64,000 bases of DNA, taken from NCBI GenBank assembly GCA_013373085.1, contig JABXIM010000114.1, positions 18,335-82,334 on the forward strand. The letters are read 5' to 3'. Under the pieces are notes generated by a model. That model saw nothing but the letters and a program-made list of their open reading frames with translations. It made no database searches and was not told where the DNA came from. A program made the translations under genes and the position numbers. This DNA is from Oceanospirillaceae bacterium (GTDB lineage: Bacteria; Pseudomonadota; Gammaproteobacteria; Pseudomonadales; Balneatricaceae). The stretch's first letter is position 1, and every line of letters begins with the position of its first letter. Positions 55,202 through 62,246 of this stretch are shown in pieces.

Positions 55202-55939
55202 TCATTCGTCATCCGGGATGTCGCCCAGCCGCGCCAGTAGTTGCGCCGCCACCTGCTCGAAGCGGCTTTCGAGCGTCTGATCGACCCGGCTGCTGGCCGT
55301 ACGCACGACACAGCCGCCGGCACTGACAGCGGGGTCTGCAACCAGAGACCAGTGTTCCTGGTGTTCACAGAGGGACTGCAGCAGCACTTCGTTTTCGGGG
55401 TTGACGTGAATGCGAACCGGCCCGGTATCGCCCGGCAGCAGCGCCAGCGCCTCCGCTACCGCTGCCCGGACCAGCTCGGGCCGGCAGTTGAGTTCGTGCC
55501 GGGTCACGGCACCGGCCAGCTGAATCACCAGTTGCAGCAGACAGTGCTCGAGCGCCTGCGCCTGCGTCTCCAGTGGCGATTCGAGCTCGGCGACCATTTC
55601 GCCCAGTCGCGACACGGCAGCGTCGATCTCCTGCTGCCCCCGCTGCAGACCTTCCCGGCACCCTTGGGAACGCCCCTCCTCAAGCCCCTGCTCGAAGCCT
55701 TCGCGGCGGCCCTCTTCCAGACCTTCCTGCCGGGCCTCCTCGCGAATGCGCTCAAGTTCGGCCAGCGTCAATTTACCGTCGGCAAAGGGCAGCTCGTCTT
55801 CGCCAAGCAACTCGTCCACCGCGCTTTCTTCGCGCTGCACCAGCGCGACACGGTGCTTGCCGTCCACCTGTGGCAGCCGCCAGGGCTGGACCTGACCGAC
55901 ATCGGCGGCCCGGATTCGCACCGGTATCTTGTCGGACAT
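55202..55939 (-). CDS. fliH: Flagellar export ATPase regulator FliH
   Basis: A 245-residue protein. The N-terminal 30 residues hold tryptophan in VGQVQPWRLPQ, of the type that docks on FliN or FlhA. A long helical, glutamate- and glycine-patterned repeat region follows (EGLEEGRREGFEQGLEEGRS, with GxxxG-type heptads). The C-terminal domain binds FliI (LVIQLAGAVTRHELNCRPEL). It restrains FliI ATPase and links it to the C ring. Its ATG lies directly against the mobile-element-like insertion, whose terminal repeat supplies GGAG five bases before the start. Confidence 0.93.
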   Translation of the reverse strand: MSDKIPVRIRAADVGQVQPWRLPQVDGKHRVALVQREESAVDELLGEDELPFADGKLTLAELERIREEARQEGLEEGRREGFEQGLEEGRSQGCREGLQRGQQEIDAAVSRLGEMVAELESPLETQAQALEHCLLQLVIQLAGAVTRHELNCRPELVRAAVAEALALLPGDTGPVRIHVNPENEVLLQSLCEHQEHWSLVADPAVSAGGCVVRTASSRVDQTLESRFEQVAAQLLARLGDIPDDE

Positions 55940-56207
55940 TAGTGCTCCTTCCCAGATATATCTTGCCGTTCAGAGCCCAGCCAGCGGGCCAAGACAAGGC
56001 GCGGCCCGCAGGGAATGGTGGGACCCTTTCCAAGGGACGCAACGCAGTATTGGCCCACTGGCTGGGCTCCCTTCGGGCGCGCCTGGACGGGTCTACACCG
56101 TCGTCGCACTCGCTTGAATGGGCCGGGCCAGTCCTGCGCTTGTGCGCCTAGGTGCCGATCCCGTCCAGGCACGCTGAATCGTAAGATATGTCTGGGACGG
56201 AGCACTA
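55940..56207. mobile_element. MITE-like element with nested inverted repeats inside the fliG-fliH junction
   Basis: The ends are 34 bp inverted repeats (55940-55973 and 56174-56207, 29 of 34 identical) beginning TAGTGCTCC. Inside are two hairpin arms: a 20 bp repeat at 55973-55992 and 56050-56069 (19 of 20), and a perfect 11 bp repeat GCCTGGACGGG at 56081-56091 and 56160-56170. The whole can fold into a branched structure. No ORF is present. The flanking TA could be a target duplication: deleting the element with one TA joins the fliG end to fliH as TAATG. Its ends supply the present fliG stop and the fliH ribosome site. Confidence 0.8.
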
Positions 56208-57218
56208 GATCATCTCTTCACCGCCGCCGGCCAGCACGATTTCGCCTTCGTCCGCCAGACGACGCGCCACCGACAGGATCTCCTTCTGCGCCGCTTCCAC
56301 TTCGCTGACACGCACCGGCCCCTTGGCTTCGAGGTCGTCACGCAGCAGCTCGGCCGCGCGCTTCGACATGTTCTTGAAAATCTTTTCCTGCAACGCCGAG
56401 TCCGCCCCCTTGAGCGCCACCACCAGCAGCTCGGTAGAGACTTCGCGCAGCAGTACCTGGATACCGCGATCATCGACGTCAATCAGATTGTCGAAGATGA
56501 ACATCAGCTCGGCAATTTGCGACGCCAGCCCCTCGTCGACATCGCGGATGCCGTCCATCAGCTCCGCTTCCACGCTGCTGTCGATGAAATTCATGATATT
56601 GGCGGTCGCCTTCACGCCGCCCAGGGTCGCACTCTTGCTCGACGAACTGCCGGTAAACTGGACCTCGAACAGATCGTTGAGCTCCTGCAGCGCCTGGGGC
56701 TGGATCTGATCCAGCGCGGCGACCCGCATCAGGATGTCGAGACGTGCCTTCTCGTCGAAGTAGGTCAGCACCTGGGCCGCCTGGTCCGGGTCCAGGTAGG
56801 CGATCACCACGGCCTGGATCTGCGGATGCTCGAAGCGCATGACCTCGGCGATCTGTCGCGGCTCCATCCAGCGCAGCGTATCCAGTCCGGAGGTGTTGGT
56901 GCTCATCAGAATGCGGTCGAGCAGCGTCTTGGCCTTTTCCTCGCCCAGCGCCTGATTCAGCATCGAGCGGATATAGCGGTCGTTGTTGATGCCGATACCG
57001 GTCTGATCGCTGACCACATGCATGAAGTCGGACACCACCGATTCGACCCGGGATTGGGGGACGTTATCCAGCTGCGTCATGGCATAGCCGATGCGCTGGA
57101 CCTCCTTCGGCCCCAGGTGCTTGAGCACCTCGGCGGCATCCGCTTCCCCCAGACTGATCAGCAGGATGGCGGCCTTTTCGATATTGCTCAGCTCGCGATC
57201 GGCGGCAGCGTCACTCAT
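56205..57218 (-). CDS. fliG: Flagellar motor switch protein FliG
   Basis: A 337-residue protein. The N-terminal domain binds FliF (ELSNIEKAAILLISLGEADA and EVLKHLGPKEVQRIGYAMTQ). The middle has EHPQIQAVVIAYLDPDQAAQ (EHPQ motif that meets FliM). The C-terminal torque helix is FIFDNLIDVDDRGIQVLLRE with charged residues for the stator. The final GGGEEMI ends at TAG, a stop lying inside the inserted element's terminal repeat; the ancestral stop was probably TAA overlapping fliH. It overlaps fliF by 8 bp. Confidence 0.97.
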   Translation of the reverse strand: MSDAAADRELSNIEKAAILLISLGEADAAEVLKHLGPKEVQRIGYAMTQLDNVPQSRVESVVSDFMHVVSDQTGIGINNDRYIRSMLNQALGEEKAKTLLDRILMSTNTSGLDTLRWMEPRQIAEVMRFEHPQIQAVVIAYLDPDQAAQVLTYFDEKARLDILMRVAALDQIQPQALQELNDLFEVQFTGSSSSKSATLGGVKATANIMNFIDSSVEAELMDGIRDVDEGLASQIAELMFIFDNLIDVDDRGIQVLLREVSTELLVVALKGADSALQEKIFKNMSKRAAELLRDDLEAKGPVRVSEVEAAQKEILSVARRLADEGEIVLAGGGEEMI

Positions 57219-58887
57219 CTTCCCTAACCCATTGCTTCACCGCCTGCGCCACACGCGCAGGGTCTTCCGCCACCATACTACGAATGGTATTGATCTGGTA
57301 TTCGAAGCTTTCGTTCGGCGTCGGCAGCATATCGCCACCACCGGCACCGCTGCCGAAGGTGACGCGGTCGTCCGGCAGTTCGGAGCCTTCGAGACCTTCC
57401 AGCTCGGCGGTCACGGTACCGGCACTGCCGAGTCCGGCATTGGCGTCCCGACCGCCGCCGGTGGCGAGGTTCTTCAGGATCGGCCGCAGCACGCCGAACA
57501 CCAGCAGCAACACGAACAGCGCCGCCAGCAGCTGCTTGACCAGGTCCCACAGCCAGTCCTGCATCCAGATCGGCGTATCCTCGGGCTCGGCGGGCAACTC
57601 CTGCGCCGCAAACGGCGAGTTGACGACATTGACGCTGTCGCCACGCGCCGGCGAATAGCCGACGGCATCCTGCACCAGGATGCGCAGGCGATCGAGTTCG
57701 TTCTGTGTCCAGGGCTGGCGCTGCGCCTGACCCGAAGCCGGCAGGTCGTCCACCACCACCGCCACGGTCAGGCGACGGATGCGTCCCATCTGGTGTCGGG
57801 TATAGCTGATCGAACGGTCCAGCTCGTAGTTGCGGACTTCCTGCTTGCGGCTGCTGCCGCTGACCGCGGCCGTACCGGCCCCTCCCTCGACCCCGCCGGC
57901 CTGCTCGGGAACGCTGCTCGGGCCGGGCGGCTGGTTGGATAGCGCACCGGGAACGCCACCGGGTACCGGCTGACCGGCGCGCTTTTCGTCAACGGTCTGT
58001 TCACTGCGCAGCGACGGCAGGTCCGGATTATAGAGCTCGCTGGTCTGCTCGATCGCGGTGAAATCGATATCCGCCGACACTTCGGCGCGATAGTTGCCAA
58101 GCCCCACCACCGGCTGCAGGATGCTGTTGACGCGGTTGAGCAGGGTTTCCTCGACCTTCTGGGTGTACTCCAGCTGTTTCGCCGCCAGCACCACGTCCTC
58201 ATCCACTTCACGGGTGTTGAGCAGGCGGCCTTTCTGGTCGACCACGGTGACGTCGCGCTGGTCCATCTGCGGCACCGACGAAGCCACCAGGCTGGCGATG
58301 GCCGCCACCTGATCCGGCGCCAGACGACGCCCGGCGAACAACTCGATAAACACCGAGGCGCTGGGCTTGCGCTCGTCGCGGATAAAGACGGTGCTCTTGG
58401 GGATGGCGAGATGCACCCGGGCGCTGCGCACCGCCACCAGGCTGGAGATGGTGCGCGCCAGCTCGCCTTCGAGGCCGCGGCGGTAGCGGGCATTCTCCAT
58501 GAACTGACTGGTGCCGAGCGCCTGTTCCTGATCCAGCAGCTCGAAACCGACATTTTTGTCGGCGGTGAACCCTTCGGCCGCGAGCTTCAGCCGCGCCTCG
58601 TGCACACGATCCTGGGGCACCAGGATGGCGCGCCCCTCGGCATCGAATTTATAGGGGGTATTGTAGAGGCGTAGCTGCTCGATCACCTGATTGGCATCGG
58701 CGAAAGACAGGTTCGAGAACAGCACCCGGTAATCGGGCTGCTGCGACCAGAGCACCACGGCGAAGCCGATCGCGACACTCGCCGCGAGACCGACCATCAG
58801 GCCAATCTGCCGCAGTATCGAAAGACCGCTGAATCCGGCCATCAAGCCGCGTCGACCGCCTTCTATTGGCGCCGGGGTGTTATCCAT
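57211..58887 (-). CDS. fliF: Flagellar MS-ring protein FliF
   Basis: A 558-residue protein with two helices: LRQIGLMVGLAASVAIGFAV near the N terminus and LVKQLLAALFVLLLVFGVLR near residue 450. The ring-building domains between contain LVPQDRVHEARLKLAAEGF, EGELARTISSLVAVRSARVH and FIELFAGRRLAPDQVAAIAS. The C-terminal tail binds FliG (NTIRSMVAEDPARVAQAVKQ, ending WVREDE). It makes the MS ring. The ATG at 58885-58887 is preferred to the TTG directly before it. It is 48 bp after fliE. Confidence 0.96.
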   Translation of the reverse strand: MDNTPAPIEGGRRGLMAGFSGLSILRQIGLMVGLAASVAIGFAVVLWSQQPDYRVLFSNLSFADANQVIEQLRLYNTPYKFDAEGRAILVPQDRVHEARLKLAAEGFTADKNVGFELLDQEQALGTSQFMENARYRRGLEGELARTISSLVAVRSARVHLAIPKSTVFIRDERKPSASVFIELFAGRRLAPDQVAAIASLVASSVPQMDQRDVTVVDQKGRLLNTREVDEDVVLAAKQLEYTQKVEETLLNRVNSILQPVVGLGNYRAEVSADIDFTAIEQTSELYNPDLPSLRSEQTVDEKRAGQPVPGGVPGALSNQPPGPSSVPEQAGGVEGGAGTAAVSGSSRKQEVRNYELDRSISYTRHQMGRIRRLTVAVVVDDLPASGQAQRQPWTQNELDRLRILVQDAVGYSPARGDSVNVVNSPFAAQELPAEPEDTPIWMQDWLWDLVKQLLAALFVLLLVFGVLRPILKNLATGGGRDANAGLGSAGTVTAELEGLEGSELPDDRVTFGSGAGGGDMLPTPNESFEYQINTIRSMVAEDPARVAQAVKQWVREDE

Positions 58888-58935
58888 CAAGGTGAAGCCG
58901 CATCAGGTTCCGTGTTATTGGTATTGTATCCGTCG

Positions 58936-59289
58936 TCAGATCGGCATCTTCATGATGTCTTCATATGCCGTCACCAGGCGATTGCGCACCTGGGTCATGG
59001 CGTCGAAGGACACCGACGCCTTCTGGATGCTGACCATTACCTGCGGCAGGTCGACCGTCGGGTCACCCTGCTCATACGACGTCGCCATTTTTTTGGCGTC
59101 CGTCTGCAGGTCGTTGACCTGATCCACGGCATTCTTCAGCAATTCGCCGAAACCGGTGCGATCGACGCTGCCGGCAACGGTCTGGGTTTCCTGGCCCGGC
59201 AACTGAACAGGACCCACGCCCTGCTGTGCCTGAGCCTGTATCGCCCGCATCTGCATCAGTACGCTGTTAATATCGGCTCGATCTACCAT
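58936..59289 (-). CDS. fliE: Flagellar hook-basal body protein FliE
   Basis: A 117-residue protein: RADINSVLMQMRAIQAQAQQ at the start, FGELLKNAVDQVNDLQTDAK in the middle, and VMVSIQKASVSFDAMTQVRN with LVTAYEDIMKMPI at the end. FliE joins the MS ring to the rod and is among the first exported parts. The ATG at 59287-59289 is chosen because GGAGG stands five to six bases upstream. It is the first gene of the fliEFGHIJ series and has a sigma-54 promoter. Confidence 0.96.
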   Translation of the reverse strand: MVDRADINSVLMQMRAIQAQAQQGVGPVQLPGQETQTVAGSVDRTGFGELLKNAVDQVNDLQTDAKKMATSYEQGDPTVDLPQVMVSIQKASVSFDAMTQVRNRLVTAYEDIMKMPI

Positions 59290-59426
59290 GACAGCCTCCC
59301 TTCCGCCGCCCCGGCAGTTTTTTGACATTATATGTCGCCATTCCCCGTCAGCAACCCGACATAAGGTCTAAAACGACAAAAAAACGTCACCTGAGCGTCA
59401 ATTTAATAATTGTTCAGAAAGGATAA

Positions 59427-59442
59427 AGCAAAAAACAAGCCA
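59427..59442 (-). promoter_or_regulatory. Sigma-54 promoter upstream of fliE
   Basis: The minus strand reads TGGCTTGTTTTTTGCT, matching TGGCACGNNNNTTGCW at all but two fixed positions with correct GG-GC spacing. The start point would be near 59415, leaving a leader of about 125 bases. The fliE operon of Pseudomonas is sigma-54-dependent. The fleQ and fleSR regulators usually near fliE are not here. Confidence 0.7.
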
Positions 59443-59541
59443 GTTCAGCGAGCGATATTTGACGGTTGCGGCTGTGGCCAGGATGGTTTGACCCGCAGCG
59501 GGCCGCTGCTCATCGCGAGCGGCCTCAGCCATTCCTCACCG

Positions 59542-60162
59542 TCAATCCGGTGCCTCTCCGTGCTTGAGCCGGACATACATCAACGCCACCGTTATCGCAT
59601 CGCCAAGCGCGGTATGGCGTTCGATGATCGGCACATCGAGTTTCGAGGCGATGGTGTCGAAACGCAGATCGACGCTGCCACCGACCGACTTCCATTTAAT
59701 GATGTCGTGGTAGACGTGGGAAAGCTCGATGGTCTTGTTGGGCAGCCCGAAGCCGAAACGTGGACGCATGTACTTGTCCAGCATCCTGACATCGAAATTG
59801 ACGTAGTAACCGAGAATCGGACGATTGCCGATGAATGCCAGCACCTGCTCGAGCGCATCGTCCATCTCGATGCCATCCACCAGATCGGCGGCGCGTATCT
59901 TGTGGATCTTGATCGAGTCCCCGGTCAGACTGGCCGGTGGCTTGAGCTTGATATCGAGGCGTTCGCTGGTGAGGACCCGCTTGCCACGGATTTTTACCGC
60001 GCCGATCGAGATGATTTCGGCAGTGCGCACATCGAGCCCGGTGGTTTCGCAGTCAAGCGACACCAATTCGTCGCCCCGGTACGGCTCGAACAGCTCGGCA
60101 TAAGCGCCTTCACGATGGTCAAACCGATCCTTGAAACGCCGCAACGATCTCGGAATGATCAT
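59542..60162 (-). CDS. DnaQ-like 3'-5' exonuclease
   Basis: A 206-residue protein of the DEDDh exonuclease group. ExoI is LVSLDCETTGLDVRTAEIIS (Asp37, Glu39), ExoII lies in GYYVNFDVRMLDKYM, and ExoIII is ERHTALGDAITVALMYVRL with the catalytic histidine. It lacks the polymerase-binding tail of the replicative epsilon subunit, so it is a separate exonuclease. It lies 82 bp downstream of the CNB/CBS/DUF294 gene on the same strand. That pair, next to a sodium:solute symporter, recurs in proteobacteria, but the enzyme's real substrate is unknown. It may act on a nucleotide product rather than DNA, which is speculation. Confidence 0.88.
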   Translation of the reverse strand: MIIPRSLRRFKDRFDHREGAYAELFEPYRGDELVSLDCETTGLDVRTAEIISIGAVKIRGKRVLTSERLDIKLKPPASLTGDSIKIHKIRAADLVDGIEMDDALEQVLAFIGNRPILGYYVNFDVRMLDKYMRPRFGFGLPNKTIELSHVYHDIIKWKSVGGSVDLRFDTIASKLDVPIIERHTALGDAITVALMYVRLKHGEAPD

Positions 60163-60244
60163 CGCACCTCCAGGCCCTGGACGAGCCGTTGCGCCGTCCG
60201 GCGCCTCAGATAACGCACCTTTGGCGCATTCGATTGCAAAATCG

Positions 60245-62074
60245 TCATCTCACATCCAAATGATAGCGCTGCGCCAGTTGGCGCTTGAATCCTTTCACGA
60301 CATGCAGCGCATCGCGCAGCAGCTCGCGCTCCGTCTTGCTCAGTAGGGTCAGGTCGATCCGGTTCGGTGCCGGATCCTGTTCGACCGTTTCCAGCCGCCG
60401 GATCTGATGCCGCAGCCGCAGCTGCACGAACCAGGCCAGGGCTTCCCCGAGCTCCTGCCCCTGCTCCGCCTGCAGCTGCCCCATCTCGACCAACTGGTCG
60501 ATGCGGGTGAACGTATTGGTCGCCAGTATGCGGTGCTCGAGGGCCAGGGTCCGAATACCGTGCACCACCGGAAAGATACCACCTTTCTTGATATCGAGTT
60601 GCGATTTGTCGCGCAGGTTTCCGAAGAAGGTCAACGGCGTATCGAACTCCAGCGCCGCCCGGGCAAAATGCGAGAAAAAGACGTCGTTGTTGCGCAGGTG
60701 GCGCAGAAACCAGTTGCGACCGGCCTTGAACAGCGCCGGGTTGCCGGCCACCGGCTTGGCATCGACCGCGATCGCCAGCTTCATCACCGCCTCCCCCTGG
60801 CAGCTGTCGGCCCACTCGCCCAAGCGCGCGGTCCAGGTGCCGAGCGAATTGACCCAGTCGGGATTGGACACCATGATCCGGCCGGGACAGGGCGGATAAC
60901 CGAACTCGATCAGTTGCTCACTGAAGCGCTCCAGGGTCTCGTTCATGCCGGGCCAGATGAGCCCTTCGCGATAGATCAGAGCATTGTCCTGGTCGGTTTT
61001 CAGGATCTGCTCGCCGCGTCCTTCCGAACCCATCACGATCAGGCAGACGTGCGGCTGCAGGTCCTGCGGCACCATCAGGTCGAACAGCTTGGCCATGACC
61101 CGGCCGTTCATCGCCGCCAGCAGATCCATGACGAAGCGAATCTTGACCCCGTGCGACACCAGCGCCCGGATAAGGTCGTTCAGGCCCTGCGCCGCTTGGC
61201 GCAGGTCCTCGACGGTCTGCGCCCGCTCGATGCGCAGGCCGATCACGTGGGAGTGGCTGGAGAAAAAGCTCAGGATGTCCGTCAGCGCAACGATACCCAT
61301 CAGCTCCTCGCCCCGCATCACCACCAGGCGTTCGATCTGCTGCCGGGTCATCAGGATCAGGGCATTGAACAGGTAGTCGTCGGGGGTGACGGTGATCAGC
61401 CGAAAACTGGCGATCTCGGCGATGTCGGTGTCCTGGGGCAACCCCTTGAGCACCAGCGCCTCGAGCAGATCGGTCTTGGTGATCATGCCGTGTCGATTGC
61501 CCTTGCGCACCAGCACGCAGTCCACTTTCTGCTCGCGCATGAGCTCGGTGGCCTGGCGGATACTGGTGCCCTCTAGCACGCTGAGCGGCTGCTGTACGAG
61601 ACCACTGTCGACCCGCGCCAGCATGAACTCGGCAATACCCTGGTCCTGGCCGTGCTGCGCCACGATCTCGGACTTGGCGGCGAGGTTCTGCTGGAAGTAA
61701 TCGGCAAATCGCGCATTACTCGAGACCAGTTCGAGCAGCGTCGCGGTCGGCAGGACATGGCAGATCGTCTCTTCCTCAGCGACCAAGTTGTGAATGGCGC
61801 GCCCCCGCAGTGCCGACCAGCCGCCGAAATAATCCTCGTCCTGATAGTGCACGAACGGCTGCTGTGTTGGCTCGGCGCCATCGGCCTCGCGCACGTCGTT
61901 CTCGCTGACCCGCCCCTTGAGAATGATATAGACGCCTTCCGGCTCATCGCCCGCGGCCAGAATCGTCTCACCCTGCTGGTAGTAGGCGATATCGAGGTGC
62001 CGCAGCAGGTTGTCCCGTTCGCGCTCGTCAAGCAGGCTGAACGGCAAGTTGTCGAAATTGAATGTCGATGACAT
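60245..62074 (-). CDS. CNB, CBS-pair and DUF294 nucleotidyltransferase-like regulator
   Basis: A 609-residue multidomain protein. Residues about 10-130 form a cyclic-nucleotide-binding-like fold (GETILAAGDEPEGVYIILKG, then a modified EDYFGGWSALRGRAIHNLVA). A CBS pair follows (about 150-270: QATELMREQKVDCVLVRKGN, HGMITKTDLLEALVLKGL). The DUF294 nucleotidyltransferase-like domain has VCLIVMGSEGRGEQILKTDQ and DNALIYREGL, with the GS...D.D pattern of the polymerase-beta fold. A C-terminal helical DUF294_C part ends it. The ATG at 62072-62074 is chosen; the longer frame adds residues from the terminator region. The architecture resembles GlnD-like signal proteins. Confidence 0.88.
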   Translation of the reverse strand: MSSTFNFDNLPFSLLDERERDNLLRHLDIAYYQQGETILAAGDEPEGVYIILKGRVSENDVREADGAEPTQQPFVHYQDEDYFGGWSALRGRAIHNLVAEEETICHVLPTATLLELVSSNARFADYFQQNLAAKSEIVAQHGQDQGIAEFMLARVDSGLVQQPLSVLEGTSIRQATELMREQKVDCVLVRKGNRHGMITKTDLLEALVLKGLPQDTDIAEIASFRLITVTPDDYLFNALILMTRQQIERLVVMRGEELMGIVALTDILSFFSSHSHVIGLRIERAQTVEDLRQAAQGLNDLIRALVSHGVKIRFVMDLLAAMNGRVMAKLFDLMVPQDLQPHVCLIVMGSEGRGEQILKTDQDNALIYREGLIWPGMNETLERFSEQLIEFGYPPCPGRIMVSNPDWVNSLGTWTARLGEWADSCQGEAVMKLAIAVDAKPVAGNPALFKAGRNWFLRHLRNNDVFFSHFARAALEFDTPLTFFGNLRDKSQLDIKKGGIFPVVHGIRTLALEHRILATNTFTRIDQLVEMGQLQAEQGQELGEALAWFVQLRLRHQIRRLETVEQDPAPNRIDLTLLSKTERELLRDALHVVKGFKRQLAQRYHLDVR

Positions 62075-62185
62075 AGGCGTGTGCTTCCAACCATTGCGAG
62101 ACCCGGAGCCCCTTGGCGCCCGGGCAGCGTCGAAGGAATGGCAGCGGGGCTCTTCGTACCGGCTCCCCGTCGCCCAAAAGACAAA

Positions 62186-62219
62186 GGGCACACCTGCATG
62201 TCGCCGGTGTGCCCTTTTT
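62186..62219. terminator. Bidirectional intrinsic terminator
   Basis: GGGCACACC and GGTGTGCCC pair perfectly over 9 bp. On the plus strand TTTTT follows, and on the minus strand TTTGTCTTTT follows. It stands between the symporter stop and the CNB/CBS/DUF294 gene, so it ends the symporter transcript and separates the two units. Confidence 0.85.
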
Positions 62220-62246
62220 CAGTCGAGCCCTGTGGCTCTGTTCAGC

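Noticed and set aside
62095..62170. A GC-rich imperfect palindrome (GGAGCCCC ... GGGGCTC) considered as a second copy of the fliG-fliH element
   Set aside because: It lacks the TAGTGCTCC ends and the internal arms align poorly; it seems to be part of the terminator region only.
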